A model generated the notes under the pieces. It had not been told where the DNA came from. It worked only from the letters and a program-made list of their open reading frames with translations, and searched no databases. Made by a program: the position numbers and the translations under genes. This document shows, in pieces, positions 34,244-45,895 of a stretch of DNA of 64,000 nucleotides. Where the stretch lies: the NCBI GenBank assembly GCA_015501075.1, contig JADNYJ010000107.1, positions 1-64,000 on the forward strand, written 5' to 3'. The stretch's first letter is position 1. The number at the start of each line of letters is the position of its first letter. This stretch comes from Gymnopilus junonius. Lineage: Eukaryota > Basidiomycota > Agaricomycetes > Agaricales > Galerinaceae.

Positions 34244-36320
34244 ATGTTGATGTTTCCCGGTCTTGAGGACTACGTCAAGACTGCAGAGTTCGATCACCAG
34301 TGCTCCGCAAGAGCACGCTCGCTCGCCGCCCCATCCCCTGATGAGAGCGGTGACTCTGATGACGACAGCTTGTGGTCCAGCGACGACAGCGCCTCTAGTC
34401 CCACCGCCGTTGAATCCACCCCTTATGAGGTTCCCAAGATCGAGGCGAATTTCTATTACGCCGGTGTAGGTCCAAATGGACGCGGGCCCAAGCTCATTTA
34501 TAGGACCTCTGACGACATATTCGAGGAACCTTCTGGCCCTGAGGCGTACAGGCGCCTTATGAGGCTCGTTGCGTTCCAGATGATCATGAGTTCGGTCAGG
34601 ACGGAATGTGGGATAGGGTTCGGGACAAGGTGCGTGGCTTTCTCGGAACGCAACAATTTTCTTGACTAACGTTCGTTCTAAGGTTGTGGAGTTACTCGAT
34701 AAAAAAAACATTAGTGTGACGTCTGTCGACTTGTTCGTTTTACGTGGCTCAACAAGAAGCCCGACCAGGAGATCGAGGAGGAGGACGACGACGACGACGA
34801 CGATGCCATGGAAGAGAAAGACGTCACCTACGATGATATCGCACCCATCAAGCCTGTCGAGGACGGAGAACGTTACTACACCAACCCTACCATCTGGATT
34901 GGCATCGTGCCCGAGACTCTCACCGGTGCTGTTGCGCATGAGTCGTCCAAGGAGATCCGTGCCTTCCTCGACTCGCTCCAGGTCAAGAATGTCGACATCG
35001 CCTACCGTGAGTCGGTCTACAAGACGTTGGCCGGTCACGGTCCAGCCCTTTTCCCCCCCGTTGAAGACGGTGACCCTCTTCAGGATCTTATCGACAACGT
35101 CTCTGTTCTCCTCAGTCTTCCTATTGCAGGTCGCAAGTCTAGTATAGTGGGAACTCTTGGTCCTTACTTCCGCGCCGGCAACAAGCTCTTTGCCATTACT
35201 GCCCGTCACAACGTCTTCTTGCCCAGCGGGGACAACCTGACATATAGGTACAACGGTACGTTTTTACTTGCCACCCTTGAGAATCCAAGAGCTTTTCTGA
35301 CTCTGTCCCCTCGTCAGAATCTGTACCTAAGAAGGAGGTCCTCGTGATGGGCACGCAAACGTTCGTACGCTACCTTTCCTCCATCGAGGCCCTCATTGGC
35401 GCGCATATTGACGCGGCCAAATCTCGCGAGAGGAAAATCAACACACTCAGAACTAGGGTGCATAATGGAACCAACATTGAAGAGCCGCAGATCCGACTGG
35501 CCGAGCACGAGGCTGACCTTACTAGGACGCGTACCAAGATCGACAGTCTCAAGACGTTCTATGTCGGAATCAAGCAGAGGTGGAGCAAGGCTAAGGACAG
35601 AGTCATTGGGTTTGTCTGTTGGGCTCCCCCCGTCGGTGCTGGTGTTGCTCCTCACCGGTATACCCGCGACCTCTGCGTTATCGAGCTTTACAAGGAGAAG
35701 TTCAAGAACATGAAAGGCAACGTTCTGAGCCTTGGTGCGGTGCTAGTCTATTTTCATTGAATCCCGCTGGTCTGATATGTACGTCTCTCTTCCAGGTCCA
35801 GAGTTGTCCCCTTGGAAACTCAAGGAGTTGATGTACGAACGGGACGACGTCATATCCGAGTTCAAGTACCCCGACCATGGTATGTTTACTCTCAGTGGCA
35901 TGCTCACCGCCGAGAAGGTCAACAACCCCACACCTTGAACCTCCAAGGCGATCGCGTTCGTCGCGTTCTCAAGCGTGGCCTCACCACCAACACCACCGTC
36001 GGCACGGTCACTGGGTTTATGTCTTTTCTCCGCAGGTACTTCCCCACCGGCAACGTGGAGTCGCTCGAGCTGGCCATCCTTTCTCACGAGAACGAATCCG
36101 ATACCTTCTCCAAAGGAGGCGACTCTGGAGCTCTCATCGTCTCCGCCACCGGTGAATTTGTCGCCTTGCTCACTGGCGGGATTTCCAAGGGAAAGGATGG
36201 GTCCGATATCACCTTTGGCACTCTCTTTGAGTGGATCTGGATGCTCGTCAAGGAGGAGTTCCCCGATGCGGTTTGTATTTCGACAACCTTGAAGAATTCC
36301 TCGCCGACGTGGTGGTCTAG
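34244..36320 (+). CDS. Trypsin-like serine protease-domain protein, paralog 1, frames interrupted
   Basis: Probable intracellular protein with a trypsin-fold domain. The N-terminal half (from ATG 34244) has an acidic Ser/Asp-rich stretch (DESGDSDDDSLW) and a poly-Asp run at about 34787-34805. The protease triad is visible: His in ITARHNVFLP (codon 35207), Asp in RDLCVIELY (35668) and Ser in KGGDSGALIV (36124). Between His and Asp lies a predicted coiled-coil insertion (RERKINTLRTRVHNGTNIEE, EHEADLTRTRTKIDSLK). Introns at 34630-34682, 35256-35317 and 35735-35795 are GT-AG. Four places (near 34570, 34730, 35928 and 36275) need one missing base to keep the paralogous frame, the last leading to a stop at 36318-36320. 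It is annotated as CDS because each segment is well preserved; it may be a pseudogene. Confidence 0.62.
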
Positions 36321-37303
36321 GTTTCGTTTCTTTTTTCTTCCTTCTTATCCCAATCATACAAGGCCTCTATGTGAGGGAATTGCAAACACGTCTCGTCTTT
36401 GTTTTTTTTTTTCTGCGACTCCTTCCCTCTTCATGTAACCCCCGCGTTCACCATCATCGGTCTGTGAACTCGTTCTGCTGTTTGGCGTTCGCATTTATCT
36501 ATTGGATGGTTTCTTGGTGCAGATAAGCTGCTTTTGACCACTGGGGCAGCTGTTCGTCTGCTTCTTTTTGCCTGATTCTTTCGTCTTCATAGCTGACGAA
36601 CATTTCTACCGCGTCTTCTTCTGCGCCGCTTCAAGTAGTCTCTTTCTCTCGTCTCGTCTCGTCTCGTCTTTTTTTCGGAAACAATTACTGATACAACTTC
36701 AACCTTCAGCTTACGGCGAACCTACACGCTTCGTTTGTTGCCTCACCGTCATCTGTTGTTCTTCTGCTCTCTATAGTTCCTTGCCTGCTAGTACCACCTT
36801 GCCTATCCACACCCATGCTATGTGCTTCCCCTCCCCTATCCCGTCATAAATGTGTATCATTTATTCTGTACTATCTACCTACCCCCATGGCTAATTTTTA
36901 AATCGCTACTGTAAAGCCGTTTTGGGTATTGTGGGCAGAATTGCTGTTTACTATAGGACATACGGGTCTGTCGCATTTTCTGGATGCTGGACGAGTGATG
37001 TGGACATCGCCTTGGATAGGTTAGCGATTGAATCTCGAAGTGTCAGTTTTGGAAGGCGAGGAGGATAAACATGTAGGAACGGTCTGTTGGGAAGACCCAG
37101 TTGGTGGTGACTATTGGTTTTACACAGTGGTTTACTGTTTTCATCGATCAAGAAATTCAAATTGTAATTGGCCGAGGAATGATGGTCCCCCTGATAAAAG
37201 ATCGATCACTTATCAAGGAACTACTGATCGATTTATCAGTGATAAATTTTTTCTCGCTCCTTTTCTCTGACCTCAATTTGAATCTTCAATCTACACACAA
37301 CGA
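36321..37303. other. Intergenic with a short GTCTC microsatellite
   Basis: Pyrimidine-rich 3' flank of the protease gene. Five-base TCTCG repeats occur around 36643-36670. No gene is seen. Confidence 0.4.
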
Positions 37304-38789
37304 ATGCAGAAACACATTCCTCTGACCGCAAACTGGGTGGTAGAGAACGTCCCTGTCGATATATGGCGGACCATCTTCGACATTCTCATTACCCAACTCA
37401 GAGCACCTGACCCAGACTCTGATCCAACCCAGGCCGCTCTCATTCTTACACATGTATGCTCCTCCTGGAGGACCATAGCCAGCAATACCCCTGAACTGTG
37501 GACCGACGTCGACGTCTGTATCGTCTCAGAGGAGAAGGGTAGTTCTCCAGGTACCGACCGCCAAGCCTCAACTTGCATACCCTCTGTCTTGTCCTCCGAA
37601 ATGCGCGCCATGTACCTCTCACAATGAAACTCCAATCCGAGGCCTTTGGTCCCAAGTCAATGTGACCTGAAGCTAATCCAATGCTTCTTGGAAGAGATGC
37701 ACCGGGCGAAGGACCTCACAGTTGACCTTGGCATTCTAGACAGGCTACAACTCTTGGATAAGAGCTTATTCGATGACATTATGGCGAAAGCCCAACCTGC
37801 ACCTCAGTTGACAAAGTTGTCTTTACGTGTCGCGGATAATGTCGTACCCTTTCCTCCTATCCTATCGACATCGTGGTCTCCTGCACCATTTCTGCGGAGC
37901 CTCTTACTCAACGGCGCAGCAGGGGTGGTGTTAGACGATGTCCTGGGATTAAAAACATCCCAATTCCCATTCCATCAGCTCACGACGTTGGAAATCGATA
38001 CTAATGTATCGATAGAAGCATTTTTTTCTCTCCTTTCCACCACTCCATCCCTTCAGAGCGGAATATTCAAGAAGATCGAAGGCGAGGCTCCTGCAGAAGA
38101 TTCAACTGCGACTCCAATCTGCCTTCCTTTCCTCCAGGTGTTGCAGATGGGTGGTGATTGTTGGGAAACGGAGGAGTGCCCCCCTCTGATGGACCTCTTG
38201 CCGTTTATCAATGCCCGCAGCTCACCATGCTCAAGTTGCAAAAGGACCGCCGGATCTCCGTGGATGCTTTCGAAACGTTCATTCAAAATTCTTCTTGCGA
38301 GCTCAAACACCTTCACATGGATATTGAAGAATCCCATCAGGTCGAGAAGATAGAGTGTCTGAAACTCTTACCGTGCCTTGAATCTTTCGACATCAGCACC
38401 CTGTCCAAGTCCCAAAGAGACCGTAGAGATGCCAATTATGTGCGAGAAGTGTTCACCACCGCCATGACGAATGGGATGGAGCGAAGCGCGAGTTCGTGAT
38501 CTGTCCGAAGCTGAAGAAGATAAAACTTGATTATGGCGCATTGGCCAATACTGACACGACGATTTTTTCAGATATGGTCGAGGCCAGGTGGGAGCGTTCA
38601 GGAAGATCGAACGAGTTTGAAGTGGAGATCGAACGAATGGGTGTTCTGTTAATAGATAAAAACGGAAAATCACCAAATTGCACTCGGAAACAATGCATCT
38701 CTTACAACTACAGGAATCTGGGCTTAATCTCAAACACGATCTTGAATTTATTTGGGGGCAGTGATTTTACAGTAACAGTGGATAGCTAA
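37304..38789 (+). pseudogene. F-box/LRR gene with several apparent frameshifts
   Basis: Starts MQKHIPLTANWVVENVPVDI, continuing WRTIFDILI and LILTHVCSSWRTIASNTPEL, a clear F-box. Beyond about 37555 the expected text LNLHTLCLVLRNARHVPLTM is one base off; LKLIQCFLEEMHRAKDLTVD returns to the first frame (about 37670). LRR-like segments follow (QLTKLSLRVADN, APFLRSLLLNGAAGV, FHQLTTLEIDTN). Two further one-base losses occur near 38215 (before LTMLKLQKDRRISVDAFE) and 38490 (before PKLKKIKLDYGA). The protein would end at 38789. At least four frame switches in 1.5 kb argue for a pseudogene, unless the consensus is faulty. Confidence 0.62.
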
Positions 38790-40783
38790 TTATGGAGGTC
38801 GGCGGGTAACTCAAAGTGGCTTTTCAGTGAGGTAGTAAATTGTTATATTGAAGGAGGTTTGACATGTATATCGTCGACTATAGAACATTCTCTATTCTTA
38901 CCAGCATTCAATTGCTCCGCCCAGATGTTCCCAAGCTCCAACCTGCTTCCTACGTACCCTAAAAAAAAAAAGTCGTTCTAGAATTTGGTGTTTAGAGTTT
39001 GAAACTGGAAAATGCAAGTAGCATTAGCATTTTTGTGAGAGATGAAAGAAAGGTTGATACATGATCATTTCCCCCACCTCCCTTCCCATCACGCCGCAGT
39101 TCTAACCTAACCCCCTCCAGCTTGGTATTAGACTTGACATTCGTCGCTGGTGTGTCAATCTGGAGGTCGACAATGGTGCAGCCAATAAATAGCGCTAGGA
39201 GGCGATGTAGAATATACCCAACGACAACAGGAACCCGAACGCCATAACCCTCATAGACACCACCACCCACCCCACCTCATCCCACCCACCCACCTCTTCA
39301 CCCATGTCAATAGCACAACCGGCAACTACCACCAATAAATAGTGACCAACGACTACCAAATGGCTCCACGTACATCTGCTGCTGGGTGACAGGAATCGGA
39401 AGCCGAGGCGAGGCTACCGTAGGCTTGGATCCAGTTACAATAAGAAATTCCTCACTTTGAAGACTGTCAGCTGTCAGTGAAGGCCACCTAGGGAGAGGTT
39501 ATGGTGCTGAAACAGCTTGACTGGGGAATAGGCCCACATCGGCCAAGATGATAACAATAAAGAGGAGAACGTGAAAAGAGGCAGGAAATTTGGAAGTGCC
39601 GATAATAGGAGGTTCTGTGCCAAGTTCTACTTACTCGAACAGTCTGGTGCTTCTGTCCATTATCTACTCCTCACATTCACATCCCTGACATCCTGTCGTC
39701 GTCTTGTTGATCCCCACCCTAGTCTATCTTATGCTTCATCTAGTGATGTGCGGGCTTGGCTTTGGCTCAAAGCCTGGGTTTGGGCTGGCTTTTGGCTGAT
39801 CTGCTCGCGAATCCTTCATGTCGTGACTCATGTAGCTGGTACTTCGACACATTTTCTAGCAAGTCCCAGATACCTCGCACTTCACTACCAGGGACCACGA
39901 AACTAGGACCACCATCGACTTCTCTTGCCCAGGTCACGTGCAAGTGCAAGGTCGCGCTCAATCTGTCAATGTTGATTGTTGATTCGTTTCTACCTCCTCC
40001 ATCACCTCTCAATCCACCCTCAACCTCTCAGGACCTCCAATCCGTCATCACTCACATCATCTTTATCTCGTCTTCTACTGATCAATCTGTCCATACCGTC
40101 CAGGCGATGGAACGACGGTGAAGACATCATTCTCACCGTAGTTCGAATCTTGCTTGCTTCGAGCTCGACTGGGAGCCGTCAATGCTCTTAAAACCCTATC
40201 TTGGATCCAAGAAGTCTTGAAGGAGTACAGGGTCATTGCGAGAATCGTTGGAGGTGATGCAGGTGGTGAAGTTGGCAGTGAAGGACAAGCATAGGACATC
40301 TCGAGCAGCGGGAAGTGTGAGAGACCAACTGGAGCCCTGATAGTGTGAACGGCAAGGCTACGCCTACCAAAAGGACCCTGTTTGCACCTTATGGGTTCCA
40401 GCGCAATAGCCGAGTCCACGTCGATTCCGAACATTGAAGTTTGCTCATTCATCTTATTCACGTTTGGCCTGGTGAGCTCGTAGGCAAAGGGATGAGAGAT
40501 GTAAACTACAGTACAAGATTCGATAAACTGTGATTGCATAAATATTACCAAAAACGATTATTCCAATGCTACATTGACAACAATGTTCGGGTAAACGACA
40601 TCCAACGAGTCTGCCTCTGGCGGAGAGCCCTGTGAGGGTGAAAGTAAAAGGGAAGTTAACAGTTTCGATATGCAGTCTTCGGAAGATCGCACAAGGTCAC
40701 CATTGGCATTTGATGATCCAAATCATGATTGCCATATATAGATAATCGACACATATGTTGTGAATAAGCTGTGGCCGTCCTCA
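38790..40783. other. Large region without a supported gene
   Basis: Open frames at 39571-39906 (plus) and 40075-40551 (minus, 158 codons) exist but lack motifs and splice support. Short CCACC-rich runs at about 39255-39295 are low complexity. Confidence 0.3.
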
Positions 40784-41966
40784 AGGATGGATGCTTATTC
40801 TGGGGAAGGCACGTCCTAAGGACCCAGCTCTCCTATCAAGCGGTTGTGGATTGAATTTAGCAAGTGCTTCTCGACTCAATATTTGTTGTAAGGCGATGAT
40901 GTCGATTTCTTCTAGTACTGTAGGCTGCACCATGTCACTGAACAGGCGGGTTAGTTGGTTAAAGAAGGGAACTCGAGGATGTCGGGGGTAAGAAATCGAA
41001 TGGCGATCTTCTGTAGGGAGGGAAGGGCATCGAGAGGAATGACACTACCAAGTTGGGGTCAACCATTTCTTTAATAAAAGATCTAATTCATGCAGGTAGA
41101 AATTTTTGAGCATTAGCCACAAGGATGGGTATAAAAGAAGTACATTAACCTACATATCAAGGAATGCAAGAGACTTCGATACTGCTTTCATAAGTAGATA
41201 TTTCACGGCATCAGCCAAGAGCAACGTCATTGTTTAATCGATTCCATGTTGGAGATGCCAGTCCTCTTAGAGTGCAGTCAGACTCCACAAAGCCATATTT
41301 CACTGTATTCGACAAATATTGTCCCAGTCGCAACAATGACATCGACGAGCCTGCAAAAGCATCCGGCGGCGCAAATTCCACCTTGAAAAGACGAAGACTC
41401 AAAGTCCTCAACGAACGTCTGACTAAATCTTCAGGAGTATTCTCCATCCATTCCAGTTCCAGATTGACGAGCGACGGAATCCAAGCCAGATTGATCAAGG
41501 ACCGTGATATGTCGAGAGGGATGGTATTCCAAGGCACGCGTTCCAGGTGTAGAGTTTTCAGGTTTGAGGCTCTGGATTCAATGACAGAGAGGAGTCTCTT
41601 CAGGTCTGGGGAGAGGAAATAAACTAGACCAAGTGTGATGATCAACTCTTGAACGATTAGCGATAGGTCCAACGCGGGCGATGTGAGGAGTTCGGTGAGG
41701 CCACGGACACGTTGGGAAAAGTCATCAATCAAATGCTCCTCTGAGAACTTGCGATCATATGTAGGCTTGGGTGAGCCTAACTTGATGGTCGACCATAGGC
41801 GCCTTCGAGCTGTTGAACTGAAATCTTTGGAGACGAGGCAGCAAGAAAGTAGCATATTTCTCGCATTTGAGGTGGTAAGATCGCCCACGAAAGAACTGGG
41901 GAGATGGTTAATGAATTTGTCGATAATTTCGGGAGGAAAGTTGAAAAGTGAGTCCTGGATTGGCAT
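40784..41966 (-). CDS. F-box-like protein with probable C-terminal exon
   Basis: Exon 1 (41966-41211) encodes 251 residues: FNFPPEIIDKFINHLPSSF, then MLLSCCLVSKDFSSTARRRL (the CSLVSK..L..RRLF signature of Agaricomycete F-box-like proteins) and LRR-like text (LKTLHLERVPWNTI, PSLVNLELEWMENTPEDLVR). It stops at 41211. Further down the same strand, 41040-40784 reads LPSLQKIAIRFLTPDILEFP and LTRLFSDMVQPTVLEEIDII, typical of the C-terminal part of this family, so the gene probably continues through an intron or a broken frame. Start ATG 41966 follows a normal leader. Confidence 0.62.
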
Positions 41967-42139
41967 GAGTCCTGGCTGCGGTACGTGAGGTTACATTCTG
42001 ACTTTAAATGGCCCTAACTTATGTTTGAATCACTCACAAAGGCCCTGCATAAAGAAAACACCGACAAGCAAAATGTCAGTAAAAATAGTGCTACCACTTC
42101 AACTGAAGACAGTCGAGGCTAAATCTCAGTCGTACCAAT

Positions 42140-42317
42140 TGTTGGGATTATTTAGGTGAATAGCATAGTATATTAATAGCTCCTACAGGAGCTCTTAAAT
42201 ACGTAGCTAGCCTGTATCTACATCATTATAATGATAACTACATAACTGGATTAGTAAGTGGATTAATAAGAGTTATTTTCTAGAATAAAGTAATCAGTGC
42301 CGGATTGATCTCCAACA
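42140..42317 (+). mobile_element. Solo LTR, family A, copy 2 (TSD CCAAT)
   Basis: 178 bp beginning TGTTGGGATTA and ending CTCCAACA, with matching inverted ends TGTTGG/CCAACA. Flanked by the perfect 5-bp duplication CCAAT (42135-42139 and 42318-42322). It shares GGTGAATAGCATA, GAGCTCTTA and CGGATTGATCTCCAA with the copy at 9710-9898. Its 3' end supplies the last codons and stop of the small secreted protein gene on the minus strand. Confidence 0.9.
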
Positions 42318-42666
42318 CCAATGAACAGTAATATCCTCATTCAGACCATCTACACTCAAATCTGAAGTATAGGACAAAAATGTAAGTAGAGAGTACTCAG
42401 CCAGGTTACTCGTGACATCACCGACCAGGGACAGGCTACCCAGAACTAAGTATATTAAGAAAGATCATCAGAAATGCGGTTCTGTACTGATCCATGAGCG
42501 ACTTACTATTCCCTTGTTCATTGTTAATCTCTGACAACAGAATCGACTGCTCAGCATCTCGAAGTCTCTAACCTCATAAAATAAAGAACTTACTGGGTAA
42601 GCGGGTGGGAAGAAAGACAGCCATATGGATCAGGACGAGCACAAATGCAAGAGAAAAGAGCTTCAT
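42294..42666 (-). CDS. Small secreted protein, 82 aa, C-terminus formed by LTR sequence
   Basis: Three exons on the minus strand: 42666-42594, 42530-42507 and 42445-42294, total 249 nt in frame with two GT-AG introns (GTAAGT donors). Exon 1 encodes a signal peptide, MKLFSLAFVLVLIHMAVFLP. The mature part contains INNEQGN and LGSLSLVGDVTSNLAEYSLL and no Cys cluster except one near the end. A TATA-like TATAAA lies about 65 bp upstream. The last seven residues and the TGA come from the inserted solo LTR, so the original C-terminus was lost or replaced. No family recognised. Confidence 0.45.
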
Positions 42667-43335
42667 ATTGAATGATAGCGCCGTATAAAATTTTATTGTT
42701 CTGAACGGACCGAGAAGAGAAGAGTTCTGCTTTATATCCAGAGATAATAGTTCCGATTTAGCAAGAGAGAGGAGGCTGACACAGCATGATGTGAACTGGT
42801 ATATTTTCAGAGTATATCTGAGATAAGTTCAGTACTCGAAAACATGATCTTTTAAAAATAACTCTTCCCCCAAGATATTGCATGAAGAACAGTCGGTCGT
42901 CGATAAAGCACAATTATAAAGGCCATGAAAACCATAAGTGACCCGAGGGTGAAGGACTCGAGTTTGCACAGAGCAGCAGCTCGTCCTACGGAGACCAGTA
43001 TCTGAACGCCATGGGCTAAGAAACGCCAACCAGGCAAGCGATAAATGCACGGAATTGCATTGCAGGTCCTATCGATGATGGGTGCCAGAGATAATTGATA
43101 AGTATCCAAGTAGTTTAGGTGATAGGAGATAACAAGAGACATATAAACCAAAAAACACAAGCAGAAGGAAAATTTTCGAGGACAAATCGAGCAGGAAAAG
43201 TAATGAGTGAAGCCATTGGACGATAATCGGGAATGTCCAGTTCACTGTACAGTCAATGTCACAAAGTGACATCATTTGTGACTGGACTTTGGAAGCGGGC
43301 CGACGTGACTCAACATATTGAATGTGCCTTGAATC
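42667..43335. other. Unassigned hydrophobic minus-strand frames
   Basis: Frames at 42852-43160 and 43069-43425 on the minus strand encode hydrophobic stretches (for example WLHSLLFLLDLSSKIFLLLV and SLMVFMAFIIVLYRR) that could be membrane exons of one gene. No splice path or family could be fixed. The region also contains promoters of the two flanking divergent genes. Confidence 0.3.
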
Positions 43336-44755
43336 ATGACGACCACCTTCCCTCAAGAACTTGTCGACATTGTCGTGGATAACATTCATTCTCAGAGTGC
43401 CAACGAAAGCATGGACAATCTCCATACTCTAGCCACGTGTCTTCTGGTTTCAAAGTCTTTCAATGGTCCAGCACGCCGACGACTCTTTTCTACCATGAAA
43501 TTGGCGCAAAAATCTTCACCTGGCCCTCCTGTGCCTTGAAAAGTCGGCTCTAAAAAAGGCACTCATCAAACACTACAAAATCGACACCTTTTCATCCAGA
43601 GATTGAGGGTGCTCAGAGATCTCCTGACCAATGATGACTCGGATTTCCCAAAGCTTATCAAATCGCTCTACATCGAAGTACCATACGCGTGGTATCTGAA
43701 CAACAATACATTTGTGGACCTCTTGCACATTGTTAGCGCTAAAGCTCAAAATTTGAGCTCCTTTGGGTTGGGCGGTCAAGGCAGGCATTTGCTGAAATGG
43801 AATGATCTGAAAGGAGATGTCGTGGAGGCAGTCCGAATTATATGCACATCGGAGTCAATAAAATGCCTGGAGCTCTGCTACTTCAATAACGTTTCTTCAA
43901 ACCTGATACTCGGTTGTTCTTTCACGGCCCTCAAGCTCACCTGGGTCAAGTTTGCTATGCAGATGAATTCTGCACCGGGTTCTTCCTCTCAGATGACCTC
44001 TATTAATCGCCTTTGCATGATCCCGTATATTGACCACTTCTGGAAACAAATATTCCACAGCCGCAGCCTATTGGTTATAGCTACGCTTGAACTGACACTG
44101 TGTAGCTCCCAGGATTTACGTCCTTTCTTTTATATCCTCGAATTAGCTGCAAAGTCTGTTTCCTCTCTGGCCGTGTACGTGATCACTCTCAGAAATAGCA
44201 TTTCACTATATCTGACTTTCTGCGAATAGATCATTGTCCTCCCTCCACTCCCTCGAGTATTACTTCGACAATCCCCCCTTTTACCTGCAAGGACCTAAAA
44301 CCATACCGCTTCTTCCATCTTTACGTGAATGTTCCTTCCATTTACTACATTTCAATGAAGTGCAGTTCCCAAATGTCCACACAATTATCAAATTCCTCAA
44401 GCATATTAAAGCGAAAAACACTATTCAAGTCCTCAAATTCCATTTAGAAATCACTCCATCCCAAATTTCGATTCCGACGCTCATCCCAGATAGTGAAGAG
44501 GGTCTATCAGAACTGGGCCAGATGATCCTGCAAGAGACATACCCTTCCCTTCGCAAGATCTTCTTTCAATTGACCCTTGATCTCCGAAAAGATTTATGGT
44601 GTGCTGGGTACAAGATAAGTTACGCAGAGATAGAATTCATGAAGACGAAGATCGCGACACTTTTCACACCATCAAACGATGTTACAGCGTACGAGAATGA
44701 AACCATCCTTTCGCATATCAGCATCGCGGTAGAAGTTAAGGAAGATGTTAATTAA
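43336..44755 (+). CDS. F-box-like/LRR protein with an in-frame TGA
   Basis: Starts MTTTFPQELVDIVVDNIHSQ and has the signature LATCLLVSKSFNGPARRRLF. An in-frame TGA at 43537-43539 interrupts it; the same frame resumes with THQTLQNRHLFIQRLRVLRD. LRR-like text follows (LIKSLYIEVPYAWYLNN, SIKCLELCYFNNVSS, VIATLELTLCSS). A GTACGT...AATAG intron (about 44176-44230) joins the last exon, LSSLHSLEYYFDNPPFYL, ending 44755. A 30-nt intron could in principle remove the TGA but would be very short. Apart from the TGA the gene is open. Confidence 0.62.
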
Positions 44756-45895
44756 ACGTTTGAGGCCTGTCTAAATACGACTTGTACATCGATTCACCCT
44801 TCAAATTCTACCGGCCGTTTTTGAGATTCTGTTGGAGTTGGACATTTTGACTCGGACATGGAGATCTGGTGCTCGTAAACGCGTCAAACAGGGCGTGCGA
44901 ATAGCGTCGCACGCAATGGGCAAAGGCAAGGTTGGAAATTGGAATGATATTGAGACTGCAGGATGTCCTTTGGGCGATGCTTATTTTCCGGTTAAGTACC
45001 ACGTAAGCTTCAGTCACCTGATCTGTGTACAAGTTGCACGATTATCGGATTCATCCCGGCTGTCCGTCAATTTCAAACTCTTTCCTCTATTGCCTTCTTA
45101 AACCCATGCTTATGATTGAGTTATATTTTGACCCCTGTTTGATTCAGGTAAGCCGGGTAACGGATCGGAGGCAGTGAGTGCCTTGCTCAATCTATAACCA
45201 AGTGTCTGATGCACAGAGCGATCCCAAAGCGATCCAGACAATCACTACTGTACTTCAAGTGGCTGAACCCTCGCAACTCGTAATGAAGGAACACATTTCG
45301 CTTCCGGTAATTCGCCAATTTCAAACGGTAATACTGAACCTGTCTGACATTTTGAACCGCTCAGGCATATGGCGTCGGAGAGTATTGACCATCACAACGT
45401 GCACATACATTCAATGAAACGTCTCGGCGCGACAATCAAAACTGACAGTATGTTTTCCCAATGCCTTCAACTCTCTATCATCGCCATGGCATTGCAGTCC
45501 CTTTGCTAAACGTACTCAAAACTCGTAGATCCTTAAAAAGCTTCGAAAATCCTTCAACCCATCGCTCATAAACCTCTTATTGAGGGTACATACCTTCCTG
45601 ATCACTACCAATTTCTCAGTACAGCCCCCTGAATATTCCTGATCAAATGTCCTTGTTGCTCGTATTTTCGTCATGACTGGATCCCAAACACGGGCGATGA
45701 CCCCGGAGTGACGTCAGGACCGGAACAGCCTCTTTTCATTGATAGTTACAAGTATCGTTGAACGGACCATTGAAAAAGAAGACCGATAATCGTATTTAAA
45801 GTATAGAGTGTATTCATCTGCTCCGCTGAAGCTGGTCTCCCCGGTTCTCTTTCTCTCGTTCTTCCTACAGGCGGCGCTGGTCGCCGATGCCTTCT
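44756..45895. other. Intergenic, upstream of the repeat-peptide gene
   Basis: An 89-codon plus-strand frame at 44832-45101 and another at 45178-45417 have no motif. A TATTTAAA element at about 45793-45800 is a plausible core promoter for the gene starting at 45896. Confidence 0.35.

Noticed and set aside
34082..35209. 375-codon minus-strand frame
   Set aside because: Antisense shadow of trypsin-like paralog 1; it has no motif and lies over a well-conserved sense frame with triad residues.
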